Shown piece after piece: positions 35,061-46,749 of a DNA stretch of 64,000 nucleotides. Origin of the DNA: Myxococcota bacterium (GTDB lineage: Bacteria; Myxococcota_A; UBA796; JAJRTE01). The notes below the pieces were generated by a model. That model was not told the origin of the DNA, did not search any database, and saw nothing but the letters and a program-made list of their open reading frames with translations. Location: assembly GCA_024278455.1 (NCBI GenBank), contig JAJRTE010000192.1, positions 1 to 64,000 on the forward strand, read 5' to 3'. Each line of letters begins with the position of its first letter. The first letter of the stretch is position 1. The position numbers and the translations under genes were made by a program.

Positions 35061-36509
35061 CTATTCGGACCGAGTCTTTGGTGGTGCAAAGAGGAACATG
35101 AAGAGGTGAGCGGCCTTGAGGTACTTCGTGATGTCCTCGACGCTGCTGATTGCCTTGACGTGCCGCCACAGAGTGACCGGGCGAAAATAGAACTCGCGGT
35201 AGAACCTGCGGTGGTACGCGACGAGGTCCTCGGGGGTCATCCCTTTGGGGATGAACGTTGGCTGCCAGAAGGACTTGTCTCCTGTACGATCGGAGAGAAT
35301 CCGCCCGTAGGCCTCACCATGACGGGCCCAGATCTCCGCCTGGGGGGTATCCGGCAAGATCGTGTTTATCTGCACCGTGATGTCCATCAAGGGAATGCTC
35401 TTCGCAAACGCCATGGTTTCCTCGATCGTCCGCCTGGTGTCCGTCATGTGACCAATCATGAAGAACGCCTTGGGGCGAAGTCCCGCTTCATCGGCCCACC
35501 TGATGACTTGCGCGATCTGTTTCTTCGTCGTCCCCTTGCGGATGAACTTGAGGACGTCGTCGTTCCCGCTTTCCAGGCCGAAGCGCACCCGCCAGCACCC
35601 AGCCCGCTTCATCTTGGTCAGCAGCGGCTTGTCCACACAACCGATACGAGCGGAACAGGTCCAGCTCACCCTGTCCCTGAGAGCTGGACGTGCCAGGATC
35701 TCGTCGCACAATGACTCCACCCGCTCCCGGGAGCGTGCGAACAGCGAGTCCACGAAGGCGATATCCTTGGCCCCGAACGACTCCACGAGGAGTTCCATCT
35801 CGTCAACGATGTACCGTGTCGAAAAGCTGCGATACCCGCTGCGCGTCTTCTGGCAGTAGACGCAAGTGAAGGGACAACCTCGAGAGGAAATCATGGAGAA
35901 TTTCGGCAAACCGTGCTGGTCGATAGGAACCGGCCGGTAGAGGCTGGGGGAAAGCAGGTGCCTCGCCGGAAAGGGAAGCGTGTCGAGTTCCTCGATCTCG
36001 GGCCGCGACGGATTGTACACGAGCCCTTGGCTCGAGCGGTACACCAGGCCGGCGACGGACTCGACAGGCCGCCTTCCTGCCACCATGTCGCAGATTTCGC
36101 CGATCGCTTCCTCGGCTTCCCCGACAAAGCCGTAGTCGAACGCCGTCTCGGCCATGGCGTCATCTGGGAGCAACGAGCAATGGGGACCGCCGAGCACGAT
36201 GGGGACCTCCGGCACCGCGGCCTTGCACGCTCTGGCAAGGGCCCGAGCATCCTCGAATCCAACCGTCGTGGAAGTGACGCCGATGAGATCCGGGACGAAG
36301 CGCCTCGCCCTCAGCACGGTCTGGTTCACGTTCAGCCCTTCGGCTGCTGCATCGATGACAAGCACCGCGTCTCCGCGCTGCTCGAGCATGGCCGCGAGAT
36401 AGAGAAGGCCCAAAGGTGCCGAATTGTGAAAAAGGTACGACGTGACCGGTGTGATCTCTCCTCGAGCCAGCACCACGTCGAGAGGGGGGTTGATCAGTAC
36501 AATGCGCAC
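35061..36509 (-). CDS. B12-binding-domain radical SAM enzyme (second)
   Basis: A 482-residue protein. The cobalamin-binding-like domain (VRIVLINPPLDVV, LLYLAAMLEQRGDAVLVIDA, LIGVTSTTVGFEDA, IVLGGPHCSLLPDDA) is followed by a radical SAM core with the cluster motif CPFTCVYCQKT and the AdoMet region FVDSLFARSRERV. Its closest relative in the window is the enzyme at 32186-33592, but the two are clearly diverged. I start at GTG 36509 because GAGGG lies five bases upstream and family members begin at this hydrophobic strand; the frame is open for 29 more codons. It is transcribed towards the biosynthetic operon, so membership in the pathway is likely but unproven. Confidence 0.88.
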   Translation of the reverse strand: MRIVLINPPLDVVLARGEITPVTSYLFHNSAPLGLLYLAAMLEQRGDAVLVIDAAAEGLNVNQTVLRARRFVPDLIGVTSTTVGFEDARALARACKAAVPEVPIVLGGPHCSLLPDDAMAETAFDYGFVGEAEEAIGEICDMVAGRRPVESVAGLVYRSSQGLVYNPSRPEIEELDTLPFPARHLLSPSLYRPVPIDQHGLPKFSMISSRGCPFTCVYCQKTRSGYRSFSTRYIVDEMELLVESFGAKDIAFVDSLFARSRERVESLCDEILARPALRDRVSWTCSARIGCVDKPLLTKMKRAGCWRVRFGLESGNDDVLKFIRKGTTKKQIAQVIRWADEAGLRPKAFFMIGHMTDTRRTIEETMAFAKSIPLMDITVQINTILPDTPQAEIWARHGEAYGRILSDRTGDKSFWQPTFIPKGMTPEDLVAYHRRFYREFYFRPVTLWRHVKAISSVEDITKYLKAAHLFMFLFAPPKTRSE

Positions 36510-36702
36510 GAGAGCCCTCGCATCTGCCCAGGCGCCATCCAGGTCAGCAGGCGGTCGAAGTGGACGGTGTTCTCCGGCTTCGGCGTTGCGCCACACGCAA
36601 CACTCAATCTACCATGCAGCCGTCCTCGAGGCAACGCGGCCGGCCATCTCGCCCCGGGAAGGTCCGACATGCTCCGGGCTCACGCCGGCGGCATCGAAGC
36701 CA

Positions 36703-37341
36703 TCAAAGCAGGGCGGCAAGGACCGCCGCGACGACCGCGATAGCCAGGCCGGCCCCGGCGAGAAGCGCCCACTTGCGGCTCTCGGGTACCACCACCCGGG
36801 CACTCTCCTCCCCCTCCTTCTCCGCCGGCTCGGGGGATACTTCGGCAGGAGCGGCGGGCGCGACAGCGGCGCTCTTCCACCCAACGAACTTCCGGTGGGC
36901 TGGATCCACCTGCTCATCCCGTGTGCTCTCCAGGGTGATGCCGACAAGCTGAAACGTCAGCGCAAAATCGGGATTGTCCCCAATTCGAAACCAGCGCCCC
37001 GCTTTCTCGCGGTACTCTTCCTGGCCGTCGAACTCCCCGCCGTGGATGCACTGTTGGATTTCGTAGGGATTCAATTTCCGTATCGTATCCCACGCTGGAT
37101 GGCGAACCTCGAACGCAAGCGTGAATCCATCCCGAAGCCGGTCAGCAATCCCTCCCGCCCCAAGGTGGGGAACAGGCGTTTCGACGGAACCGCCGGCATC
37201 GTTCGTCGAGGGCGGCCCTTCCGGCCCCGGCAGGGCATGGAACTGGAAGCACCCGGGACAGACCACTTCCCGCGTCCCGACCGAAACCGCATCCGGATCC
37301 ACGGAAAACACCGTTCCGCACTGTTCGCACGTAATCTCCAT
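36703..37341 (-). CDS. Zinc-ribbon protein with C-terminal membrane anchor
   Basis: A 212-residue protein opening with a zinc ribbon (MEITCEQCGTVFSVDPDAV...VVCPGCFQFHALPG, two CxxC pairs) of the type common in deltaproteobacterial regulators and envelope proteins. A middle domain (DGFTLAFEVRHPAWDTIRKLNPYEIQQCIHGGEFDG...) resembles a GYF/SH3-like or PilZ-like fold without a firm match. An acidic linker leads to a C-terminal helix (WALLAGAGLAIAVVAAVLAALL). GGAGG eight bases before ATG 37341 sets the start. The upstream neighbour is the divergent lon gene. Function unknown. Confidence 0.72.
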   Translation of the reverse strand: MEITCEQCGTVFSVDPDAVSVGTREVVCPGCFQFHALPGPEGPPSTNDAGGSVETPVPHLGAGGIADRLRDGFTLAFEVRHPAWDTIRKLNPYEIQQCIHGGEFDGQEEYREKAGRWFRIGDNPDFALTFQLVGITLESTRDEQVDPAHRKFVGWKSAAVAPAAPAEVSPEPAEKEGEESARVVVPESRKWALLAGAGLAIAVVAAVLAALL

Positions 37342-37948
37342 CGGCCCCACCTCCGCAGACGCTTCAACGTAGCACGGCCCTTCCCCGGTTGCAACTCCGC
37401 CGCGACACCGTCCGAGCCGACATATCGCGAGAGGTTCGCGCCAGCCGGTTGGCCGGGCAACGATTTCCTGCAACTCGTTGCCACCTTCCACTGAAGATGC
37501 CCGGTCGAAGCGTCGATGCAAGGACGACCCGGCAGCAGATGGCCTCGAGACTTGGGACGCGCCTACCACCCGCGCAGCGAGGCGAGGCAAGGGGGGAGGG
37601 GGGAGGGGCGTTCGCGCGCCCCGGAACCGTGCTCGGAGCGACCAGGACGGGACCGGGCCACGGAACCGGCCGCGGGGGACCAGGCCGCATGCCATGGGAA
37701 TGTTGCGGGCGTGGCCGGTGTTTCCGGAGATGCTGGGACCTGGACGCCGGTAGCCCAACAGGACGCTTGCTTGACGCTCTTGCCGATGGTGAGCAGGTTC
37801 GAAGAAAGAAAAACGCTGACGGTACAGCCAATGCCTGTAGACTTACATCAACAGGTGACCTGGCAACCTTGTTGCATGAGGTCGTTGCACGCAACAGCCG
37901 GGAATGCCGAGGCCGTCATTCGCGAGTACGGTCTCGGGAGGAGTCGAC
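37342..37948. other. Intergenic region upstream of lon
   Basis: About 607 bp between the divergent zinc-ribbon gene and lon. Around 37590-37610 there is a G-rich tract (GGGGGGAGGGGGGAGGGG). TTGACG at 37771-37776 shares 13 bases (TTGACGCTCTTGC) with the leader of the ketosynthase operon, but no good -10 follows it. A second candidate, CTGACG with TAGACT 16 bp later (about 37814-37841), lies closer to lon. I see no gene. Confidence 0.4.
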
Positions 37949-38857
37949 ATGTCGAGAATTGGAAAGCCCCAGCCAGAGCTTCTGGCCTGGTTTCATCAAG
38001 TTTCACAAGATGCGTTCCCTCGATCGTTGGGCATCATCCCATTGAGGAATGCCGTTCTTCTGCCGGGCGGCGTCCTGTCCATCACCGCCGGCCGCCCCAA
38101 GACGCTCGCGCTGCTTCGCTCCATCGATCCGAAAACGGACCCCGTGGGTATCGCGACGCAAAAATCGCCGGCAGTGGAGGATCCCGGCTTCGCCGACCTT
38201 CATGAATTTGGCACGGTCGGCCGCATCATCAAGATCCAAAAGGTCAACGCCGATGCGCTCCTCATCATCGTGCACGGCCTCGCCAGGTTCAAGCTCGACA
38301 GCCTCGTGCAGCTCGAGCCGTACTGGAAGGCTGAAATCTCGGCAGTGGAGGAGACCGGAAAGGGCGGTATCGAAGCGAGCGAACTGGCAAAGGCCGTCAA
38401 GGAGCACTTCCACAAGCTGATGCAGCTCCTTCCCGAACTGCCCAGCGGCGTCGCCGAGATGCTCGACGACGTCACTGACCCAGGTCTCCTTGCCGACCTG
38501 GTGGCCGCCAATCTCGACTTCTCGAACACCCAGCGGCTCGAGACACTCCTCACGCTCGACGTTCCTGAGCGTCTCAGGCACACGCTCTTCGGACTCAAGC
38601 AACACAAGGAGACCATCGAGATTCGGCAGAAGATCAATGCCCAGGTCCGCGCCGAACTGAACAAGAACCAGCGCGAGGCTATCCTGCGCCACCAGTTGAA
38701 AGTCATCCGGGAAGAACTGGGAGAGAGCGAGCCCCCGAGCGAACTCGACGAACTGAAGGCACGGCTCGACGATATCGAGCTGCCCGAGGAGGCCCGCAAG
38801 GCGGTCAAACGGGAGTTCGAGAGGCTGAAACGGATGAACCCGCAACAAGCCGACTAG
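37949..38857 (+). CDS. lon: Lon protease, N-terminal part, ending at an in-frame TAG
   Basis: The first 302 residues of an ATP-dependent Lon protease: the LAN substrate-binding domain (LGIIPLRNAVLLPGGVLSI...VGIATQKSPAVEDP...LHEFGTVGRIIKI) and the helical linker (AELNKNQREAILRHQLKVIREELGE, SELDELKARLDDIELPEEARKAV). The frame is closed by TAG at 38855-38857, exactly at MNPQQAD. The missing partner sequence resumes in the same frame with HVARTYLEW. In homologues this position is usually Tyr, so a single-base change of TAC or TAT explains the lesion. GGGAGGAG seven bases before the ATG sets the start. Whether a full-length protein is made depends on readthrough, suppression or a sequence error. 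Confidence 0.88.
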   Translation: MSRIGKPQPELLAWFHQVSQDAFPRSLGIIPLRNAVLLPGGVLSITAGRPKTLALLRSIDPKTDPVGIATQKSPAVEDPGFADLHEFGTVGRIIKIQKVNADALLIIVHGLARFKLDSLVQLEPYWKAEISAVEETGKGGIEASELAKAVKEHFHKLMQLLPELPSGVAEMLDDVTDPGLLADLVAANLDFSNTQRLETLLTLDVPERLRHTLFGLKQHKETIEIRQKINAQVRAELNKNQREAILRHQLKVIREELGESEPPSELDELKARLDDIELPEEARKAVKREFERLKRMNPQQAD

Positions 38858-38860
38858 CAC

Positions 38861-40399
<1,539 letters not shown>

Positions 40400-40498
40400 T
40401 GCCCGTTCTTCCCGGGACCGCCGGAGACAGTATGCCGTCCGGGATGCCAGCGCGCCCACGGCGGCGCTCTCTCGAGCGTCGCCGCGTCGCGCCGGGTT

Positions 40499-43400
40499 CT
40501 ACTTCGCCGCCGTTATCCAGTAGGGCCAGTAGGGAGAGTAGCCTTCTGCCGACGTAACGCCGATGACGAAACGGTATTCGCCATACCGGTAGGGCGCGAT
40601 AGAGGATCCATGGAAGCAGCTCGTGCCTACGGCGCTCGTGGTGGCAGACCAGATGAGACCATCGACGACACCGTCCGGCGTAGGGTCGTGGGTGACGTTG
40701 TCCCACCGGTCGTAGTAGGAGTAGACGTCCAGGTTGTAGCGGCGCCCCCTGGGAGCCTGGAGGCAGATACTCCCGGACCAGCTCGCATCGATGAGATAGA
40801 AGTCCAGGTCGTCGGCGCGCGACAGGTAGCTGTAGAAGTCGCCCTTTTTCGTCAGCGCCGAAGACACCCGGATCACCTGGTCCGGTATGCCGTCCCCGTT
40901 CGTGTCGTCGCCCTCGTTCGGCTCGAAGTTGTCCCATTGGTACGTGCGCAGGTACGAGGGGATGTGGGGTGGCAGACTCGATGTCTTGTTCCATGTCCCC
41001 AGGCCCAGGGAATGGCAGAACACGTTACCGTCCTGGTCGCCAGTGATGACGTCGATTCTGCCGTCGCCGTCGATGTCCCAGATTCCTCTCAGGGCAACCG
41101 GGACGCCGGATACCACGAATCTCGAGGGTTCGTGTTCGGTGAACCATCCAGCGTCTTCGTCCCATAGCTTGACACGGAGTTCGGAGCCGGACGTGTACAG
41201 CATGTCCGGGAACCCATCCCCATCCACGTCCCACAAGCCGTAGTACGCCACCAGTCCGACGGACTCCACGTTGCCATCGTCGTTCACATCGGTCGGATAC
41301 CAGCCGGCCGGCTGGCTCGAGGCCGGGTAGCCTTCGAGCACCTGGCCGCTGATGTCGAACGCCCAGTAACTCCGTGAGGATGGGTTGGCAACGTTCTGCT
41401 CCGCGGTCTCGAAGTAGACGACGGAGGTCCGTATCTCGTCCCCGATCCGGAGAAGCTCCCCGACAGCGCCCGGATACAGGGGGTCGAGGTCGGTCTGGAA
41501 GCAGGTTCCGGCCGTACAGAAGAAATCGTAGGTCAGGGTGGCGGCATCGACCAGGGAGAAGGCGTACACATGTCCTCCCCAGACACTGGGGACAGTCGCC
41601 ATACCGTAGCCGTTGCCGAACACGATTTCCGCCGTGCCGTCGTCATCCAGGTCGGCCAGGGTCCTCCCGTCGGTGTATTCGCAGGTGTTTTCGGGATCCG
41701 CGATATCGTTCACATGCACGATGGTCCCGGTCGACCGGTCGAAGCGGAACATCCTCACCCCCTGGGCGCCATTGCACCAGGAGGTGGTGAAAAACTCGAC
41801 CTGGCCATCGTAGTCGACGTCACTTGCCATGAATCGGCTGGCGTCGTACACGCCGTCGCTGCTCTCGTAGATCGTCACGGACTTGTCCGGGTTCAGCTTG
41901 TAGAAGCCCGGGCGGCTGCCGTTCCCGGTAAGAACCTCGAGCCACTGTGTATCGGCGTTGTACTGGTCGTAGGTATCGATATCGGCGAGCACGGCCCTGG
42001 CACGCGAATAGTTGTGGTTTGCAGCCGAGTAGTTGTAGTAGGGCGTCCCGTCGGACCCGAGGATGGCGAAACCGAAGTTGTCCTGCACGATGATTTCGAA
42101 GCTCCCGTCGCCGTTGAGGTCCGCGGGTGTGGCCGCGGAAGGGGTTCCGTAGCTGTAGTCCATGCGGAACGGCCAGTCGCCGTCACAGGCTTCGTAGCAG
42201 AGCGTGTCCACGTTGCCATCGCAGTCGTTGTCCTTTCCATCGCACGTCTCGGTAGCACCGGTGTAGATGGTCACATCCGAATCGTCGCAGTCATCGGCCA
42301 CGAGGGAGTAGGTGAGCGGGGGGGATTCCCCGACCCCGTCCCCGTCGTTGTCGTACAGGCAGAACTCGACACCCGGTATTCCGGTCGCGCCGTGTCCGTC
42401 GCCGTCGTTGTCCTTGTAGACGAGCACCTGGGGCAACCCCTCGTCCACCTGGCCGTTGCAGTTGTTGTCTATGTTGTCACAGAGTTCCGGGGAGGCCGGG
42501 CTGATGGCGTCGTTGTAGTCGTTGCAGTCCCCCCCTTGGGCCACGTAGCCTTCCGGCGGCGTGCAGGCGTCCTTCGAATTGTACAGCGCGCCGAAGCCGT
42601 CTCCGTCGTTGTCGAGGTAGAACGTGTCCTGGACGCCCTCGTCGGTCTGCCCGTTGCAGTTGTTGTCCTTCTCGTCGCAGACCTCGATCCCGTTGGGATA
42701 GACGTCGGCGTCGGTATCGAGACAGTCGGTCGCGTTGGAGGCGGTGTAGACACCAGTAGCATCGCACAGGCAGGCATAGTCAGAGGCGTTGCCGAATCCG
42801 TCTTCGTCCTGGTCGGCCCAGTAGCGGGTACAGCCCTGGGCGTCCTCCTCGTCGACCAGCCCGTCGCAGTTGTCGTCGATTCCGTTGCACTTCTCGCGCG
42901 CGTCCGGCGACACATCGACGTTGTTGTCGTCGCAGTCGCCGGCACGGGAGACCCAGCCCAACTTGCTCTCGCACTCGCAACTCGACGTGTCCCCTCCATA
43001 GCCGTCGCCATCGGTGTCCTGGTAGATCGTCGCGCACCCATCCGCCCCGGGCTCGTCGACGAGGCTGTCGCAGTTGTCGTCGATACCGTTGCACGCTTCC
43101 ATCGCGGCCGGGTTGACGGCTTCGAGTTGATCGTCGCAGTCGGTGTCGTCGGCAACGTAGCCATCAGGAGGGGTGCAGCCCTCGACCGTTTGTGCGGCGT
43201 CACCAAAACCGTCTCCGTCGCTGTCACGGTAGAACACGGACGTCACGTTTTCGTCGATTTCGCTGTCACAGTCGTTGTCGAGGCCGTCGCAGACCTCATC
43301 CGCGCCCGGATAGGCCGTGGGTTCGGTGTCGTTGCAATCCTCGCACGCCGGCGCGCCGTCGCCGTCCTCGTCGGCATAGGCCACGGAGCCGTCGCAGTTG

Positions 43401-45529
43401 TAGTCATTGGGGTCGGTGCAGTCGTCCTCGAGTGCTCCTGGGTGGAACCGGGTGTCGTTGTCGTCGCAGTCTCCTGGCAGGGAAGCGTATCCAGCCGGCA
43501 CGGAGCACGCGACGATCGTGTCCGCCTCGGTGCCGTAGCCGTCTTCGTCCATGTCCCGGTACCAGGTCGGTGCGTCCAGGGCGTCGGGTTCGTCCACTTC
43601 CATGTCGCAATCGTTATCCAGGCCGTCGCAAACCTCATCGGCCATGGGGTTGGCCGACGGTTCCGCATCGTTGCAGTCGGCGGAATTCTCGACATAGCCA
43701 TCGGGCACCGAGCAGGCGCCGATGGTGGTCGAGGCGTCCCCGAATCCGTCACCGTCGGCGTCGCGGTAGTACTCGAGGGTCACGCCCTCGTCGACTTCGC
43801 CGTCGCAGTCGTTGTCGCGCCCGTCGCACACCTCGTCCGCGTCGGGATAGACCGACGGGTCGCTATCGTCGCAATCCGGGGTGCCTTCGTTGACGCAAGC
43901 CAGGAAGCCGTCCTGGTCGGCGTCGGCGTAGGCCACGGAACCGTCGCAGTTGTAATCGTTCGGATCGGTGCAGTCGTCCTCGAGCGCCCCGGGGTGGAAC
44001 AGGGGGTCCTCGTCGTTGCAATCCCCCCCCTGGCCGACGTATCCATCAGGCGGGGAGCAGGCCACGGCGATGTCATCGTCGGTGCCGTAGCCGTCGCCGT
44101 CGCCGTCACGGTACCATTCCGGGGCCTCGTTGGGGACCGGAGCATCCTGTGGTGTGGGATACTCGGTGTCGTCATCGTCGGCGGCACCGTCGCAGTCGTT
44201 ATCCTTGCCGTCGCAAATCTCGTCCGCCATGGGGTAGACCTCCGGGGACTGGTCGTCGCAGTCGCCGGCGTCTTCCACGTACCCGGCCGGCGGGGTGCAT
44301 GCGGCCGTGGGAAAATCCGGGTCGCCGAATCCATCGCCGTCTCGGTCCTGGTAGAAAGTGGTGGTCATCCCCTCGTCGACCTCCCCGTTGCAGTCGTTGT
44401 CTTTTCCGTCGCAGATCTCCTCCGCCCCGGGGTAGACGGTGGCGTTCGCGTCATCGCATTCCTCGCAGGCGGCGAAGCCGTCGCCGTCGGCGTCAGCGTA
44501 GCTCACCGATCCATCGCAGTTGTAGTCGTTGAAGTCCGTACAATCGCTTTCGTCCGCGCCGGGATGATACCGGGGGTCCTCGTCGTTGCAGTCCCCGGGT
44601 TGCGGGGCGAATCCTTGCGGCTGTTCGCAGGCTGTCACGGTGGTGGAATCCACCCCGTAGCCGTCGCCGTCCGCGTCCTGGTACCAGGTGGAAGCACCGC
44701 TGGGTTCGGGGGCGTCAGCAGGTGTGGGGTACTCCGTGTCGGCATCGTCGGTCGCCCCGTCGCAGTCGTTGTCCAGCGTGTCGCATATCTCATGAGCGCC
44801 GGGATGAATGTCGGCGTTGGCGTCGTCGCAATCGTCGCCGTTCTCCACCCGGCCGGGAGGGATGTCGCAGGATTCCTGGCCCGACGCTGGATCACCGTAT
44901 CCATCTCCATCCGCGTCGGTGTATGATGTGATGAGTAGCCCCTCATCGACCTCCTCGTCGCAATCGTTGTCGAGGCCGTCACAGATTTCTTCCGCGCCTG
45001 GATAGATGTCGGAGTTGGCGTCGTCGCAGTCGTCGGGAGACGGGAAGCCGTCCCCGTCCGCGTCCGGAAGGGCTCCCGTGCCGGTGAGCGGCACGGTAAC
45101 GCGCGATCGCGATTCGTCGTTGGACTGGATCTCCAGGACGCCCGAGAAGCTGCCGGCCGACAGCGGGGCGAACTGGATCTCCACCGTCGTGGACTGGTCG
45201 GATTCCACGTACACCGGCCCTGGGTCGCTCAAGAGCGTGAACGCTTCCCCTTCGGTCACTGCCATCTCGACGGCGAGCTTGGCCTCCCCGGTGTTGGCGA
45301 CTTCGATGGTCGCCAGGGCCGTGGTACCAACCTCGACCGTGCCGAAGTCCACGGCGTCCGTCTCCAGTTGGAGGACCGGCGCCGAGATAGCCGGGCTGGG
45401 GGCGGGGCTGATGGATGAGTCGTCATCGCCCACGTCCTGGCAACCTGTGACAGCCAGCAGGGACAACAGGAGGACGGTGTTCCGAAAGACCGGTGTGTGC
45501 CGGCGAAACAGGCAAGAGGGGACTGCCAT
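40499..45529 (-). CDS. Giant MopE-type calcium-binding-repeat lipoprotein with beta-propeller-like C-terminus
   Basis: A 1,676-residue surface protein. A lipoprotein signal ([13 protein letters not shown], Cys near residue 30) is followed by an ASH/HYDIN-like Ig domain ([28 protein letters not shown], about 55-155). About a dozen MopE-type modules follow ([22 protein letters not shown] alternating with [11 protein letters not shown]) to about residue 1115. The C-terminal 560 residues carry FG-GAP/VCBS-like units ([51 protein letters not shown]). Calcium binding and display on the outer membrane are inferred from the family. GGAGG nine bases before the ATG and a TATAAT promoter upstream support the start. 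The plus-strand frame opposite is a repeat mirror. Confidence 0.9.
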   Translation of the reverse strand: MAVPSCLFRRHTPVFRNTVLLLSLLAVTGCQDVGDDDSSISPAPSPAISAPVLQLETDAVDFGTVEVGTTALATIEVANTGEAKLAVEMAVTEGEAFTLLSDPGPVYVESDQSTTVEIQFAPLSAGSFSGVLEIQSNDESRSRVTVPLTGTGALPDADGDGFPSPDDCDDANSDIYPGAEEICDGLDNDCDEEVDEGLLITSYTDADGDGYGDPASGQESCDIPPGRVENGDDCDDANADIHPGAHEICDTLDNDCDGATDDADTEYPTPADAPEPSGASTWYQDADGDGYGVDSTTVTACEQPQGFAPQPGDCNDEDPRYHPGADESDCTDFNDYNCDGSVSYADADGDGFAACEECDDANATVYPGAEEICDGKDNDCNGEVDEGMTTTFYQDRDGDGFGDPDFPTAACTPPAGYVEDAGDCDDQSPEVYPMADEICDGKDNDCDGAADDDDTEYPTPQDAPVPNEAPEWYRDGDGDGYGTDDDIAVACSPPDGYVGQGGDCNDEDPLFHPGALEDDCTDPNDYNCDGSVAYADADQDGFLACVNEGTPDCDDSDPSVYPDADEVCDGRDNDCDGEVDEGVTLEYYRDADGDGFGDASTTIGACSVPDGYVENSADCNDAEPSANPMADEVCDGLDNDCDMEVDEPDALDAPTWYRDMDEDGYGTEADTIVACSVPAGYASLPGDCDDNDTRFHPGALEDDCTDPNDYNCDGSVAYADEDGDGAPACEDCNDTEPTAYPGADEVCDGLDNDCDSEIDENVTSVFYRDSDGDGFGDAAQTVEGCTPPDGYVADDTDCDDQLEAVNPAAMEACNGIDDNCDSLVDEPGADGCATIYQDTDGDGYGGDTSSCECESKLGWVSRAGDCDDNNVDVSPDAREKCNGIDDNCDGLVDEEDAQGCTRYWADQDEDGFGNASDYACLCDATGVYTASNATDCLDTDADVYPNGIEVCDEKDNNCNGQTDEGVQDTFYLDNDGDGFGALYNSKDACTPPEGYVAQGGDCNDYNDAISPASPELCDNIDNNCNGQVDEGLPQVLVYKDNDGDGHGATGIPGVEFCLYDNDGDGVGESPPLTYSLVADDCDDSDVTIYTGATETCDGKDNDCDGNVDTLCYEACDGDWPFRMDYSYGTPSAATPADLNGDGSFEIIVQDNFGFAILGSDGTPYYNYSAANHNYSRARAVLADIDTYDQYNADTQWLEVLTGNGSRPGFYKLNPDKSVTIYESSDGVYDASRFMASDVDYDGQVEFFTTSWCNGAQGVRMFRFDRSTGTIVHVNDIADPENTCEYTDGRTLADLDDDGTAEIVFGNGYGMATVPSVWGGHVYAFSLVDAATLTYDFFCTAGTCFQTDLDPLYPGAVGELLRIGDEIRTSVVYFETAEQNVANPSSRSYWAFDISGQVLEGYPASSQPAGWYPTDVNDDGNVESVGLVAYYGLWDVDGDGFPDMLYTSGSELRVKLWDEDAGWFTEHEPSRFVVSGVPVALRGIWDIDGDGRIDVITGDQDGNVFCHSLGLGTWNKTSSLPPHIPSYLRTYQWDNFEPNEGDDTNGDGIPDQVIRVSSALTKKGDFYSYLSRADDLDFYLIDASWSGSICLQAPRGRRYNLDVYSYYDRWDNVTHDPTPDGVVDGLIWSATTSAVGTSCFHGSSIAPYRYGEYRFVIGVTSAEGYSPYWPYWITAAK
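42190..45060. repeat. Array of MopE-type coding repeats
   Basis: About a dozen degenerate modules of roughly 60-80 codons each recur on the minus strand, marked by CDGxDNDCDGxVDE and YxDxDGDGYG. DNA-level identity is partial, so expansion is older than that of the 63-bp repeats near position 1,000. Confidence 0.8.
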
Positions 45530-45576
45530 GGGAAATCAACCTCCATTGCTAGGGAATCGAGCTTGTCGTCGTCCGG

Positions 45577-45606
45577 ATTATAGCCCTTGGACAGGGTGCG
45601 CCACAA
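45577..45606 (-). promoter_or_regulatory. Promoter of the MopE-type lipoprotein gene
   Basis: On the minus strand a perfect -10 box TATAAT (45582-45577) lies in the context GGGCTATAATCC, with TTGTGG 18 bp upstream (45606-45601). The gene starts at 45529. Confidence 0.6.
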
Positions 45607-45834
45607 GGATTGCTCGTTCGATGGTTACCTCGCCATCTCCCCCAACTCGTCTCCCGCCTGCCGGAGACGGCGGGGGGAGGGTTTTTCTCTTCTCCTGGAA
45701 GGCGCCAACAAGGGGTGGACATCAAATCCGTGCAAAGGGATTGACTCGAGGGTACGAATGGCGATATTGAGAGAGAAGTGGACTGCGAACGGTCCACGTG
45801 TGACAACGAAGTACCTTTTGTGTTGGGGGTAGAT

Positions 45835-46587
45835 ATGAGGTTGAGAAGTGGCAATCCGGCACTGTCGGAGCGAATGTTTCAATCGATTCCGCGGGCTTAC
45901 GGCCAGGAGGCGATGACCCTGGACGGGACGGTGAACAAGACGGGGTTCCTCCTTCTCCTGGTGCTCCTTGGCGCCGCCATGACATGGCAGATCTTCTTCA
46001 GCTCGAGTGGTACGTCCCCGCTCCTGGCGCCCCTGATGTGGGGAGGGATCCTGGGCGGGATGGTTCTGGCCATCGTCACCGTGCTCAAGAAAGAGTGGGC
46101 CGGCGTCACGGCGCCGCTCTACGCAGCGGTGGAGGGGCTGGCCCTGGGAGGTATCTCGGCCTATTTCGAGTTTCAGTTTCGGGGTATCGTGATCCAGGCT
46201 GTCGCACTGACCTTCGGCGTGGCGTTCATGATGCTCTTCGTCTACAAGACCCGCCTGATTCGCGTGACGGACAACTTTCGGATCGGTGTAGCCGCGGCCA
46301 CCGGCGGCATCATGCTGGTCTACGTGGCAACCCTGGTGCTGAACCTGTTCGGCATCTCGATGCCGTACATCCACGGGTCGGGCCTGATAGGTATCGGATT
46401 CAGCCTGTTCGTGGTGGTCATCGCGTCCCTGAACCTGGTGATGGACTTCGACTTCATCGAGAAGGGGGCTCAGGCGGGCCTCCCCAAGTACATGGAGTGG
46501 TACGGCGCCTTCGGGTTGGTCGTCACCCTGGTGTGGTTGTACCTGGAAATCCTCCGGCTCCTGGCGAAACTCCAGAGTCGAGACTGA
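45835..46587 (+). CDS. Bax inhibitor-1/YccA family membrane protein
   Basis: A 250-residue protein with six to seven transmembrane helices (GFLLLLVLLGAAMTWQIFF; PLMWGGILGGMVLAIVTVL; PLYAAVEGLALGGISAYF; VIQAVALTFGVAFMMLFVY; and later ones). The family's C-terminal acidic signature is present as LNLVMDFDFIEKGAQAGLPKYMEWYGAFGLVVTLVWLYLEILRLL. Bacterial members are inner-membrane, pH- and calcium-responsive channel-like proteins of uncertain role. The ATG at 45835 has GGGGGT upstream; the open frame extends 19 codons further. The 305 bp upstream region holds the divergent lipoprotein promoter and otherwise nothing I can identify. Confidence 0.9.
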   Translation: MRLRSGNPALSERMFQSIPRAYGQEAMTLDGTVNKTGFLLLLVLLGAAMTWQIFFSSSGTSPLLAPLMWGGILGGMVLAIVTVLKKEWAGVTAPLYAAVEGLALGGISAYFEFQFRGIVIQAVALTFGVAFMMLFVYKTRLIRVTDNFRIGVAAATGGIMLVYVATLVLNLFGISMPYIHGSGLIGIGFSLFVVVIASLNLVMDFDFIEKGAQAGLPKYMEWYGAFGLVVTLVWLYLEILRLLAKLQSRD

Positions 46588-46749
46588 GGACCGCCCGCCT
46601 CCGCGCGGCCACCGAAAAGCGGAATGCGCCGTGTCGAAACCGCTGGGCAAGGCTCCCGGTACGACGGAGGGCGCTGGTGGTCCCCTATCGGCACGCCCCC
46701 ACCGCTTCGATCTGGCGCAGGAATTCCCCCGCGTGTTCCGAATCGGCGG

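Noticed and set aside
41570-44926. 1,118-codon plus-strand open frame
   Set aside because: Mirror of the MopE-type repeats of the minus-strand lipoprotein gene; Val/Gly/Ile monotony is an antisense artefact of GAC-rich repeats.
42190-45060. CRISPR-like repeat array
   Set aside because: Repeats are in-frame protein modules without constant-length spacers, and no cas genes are present.
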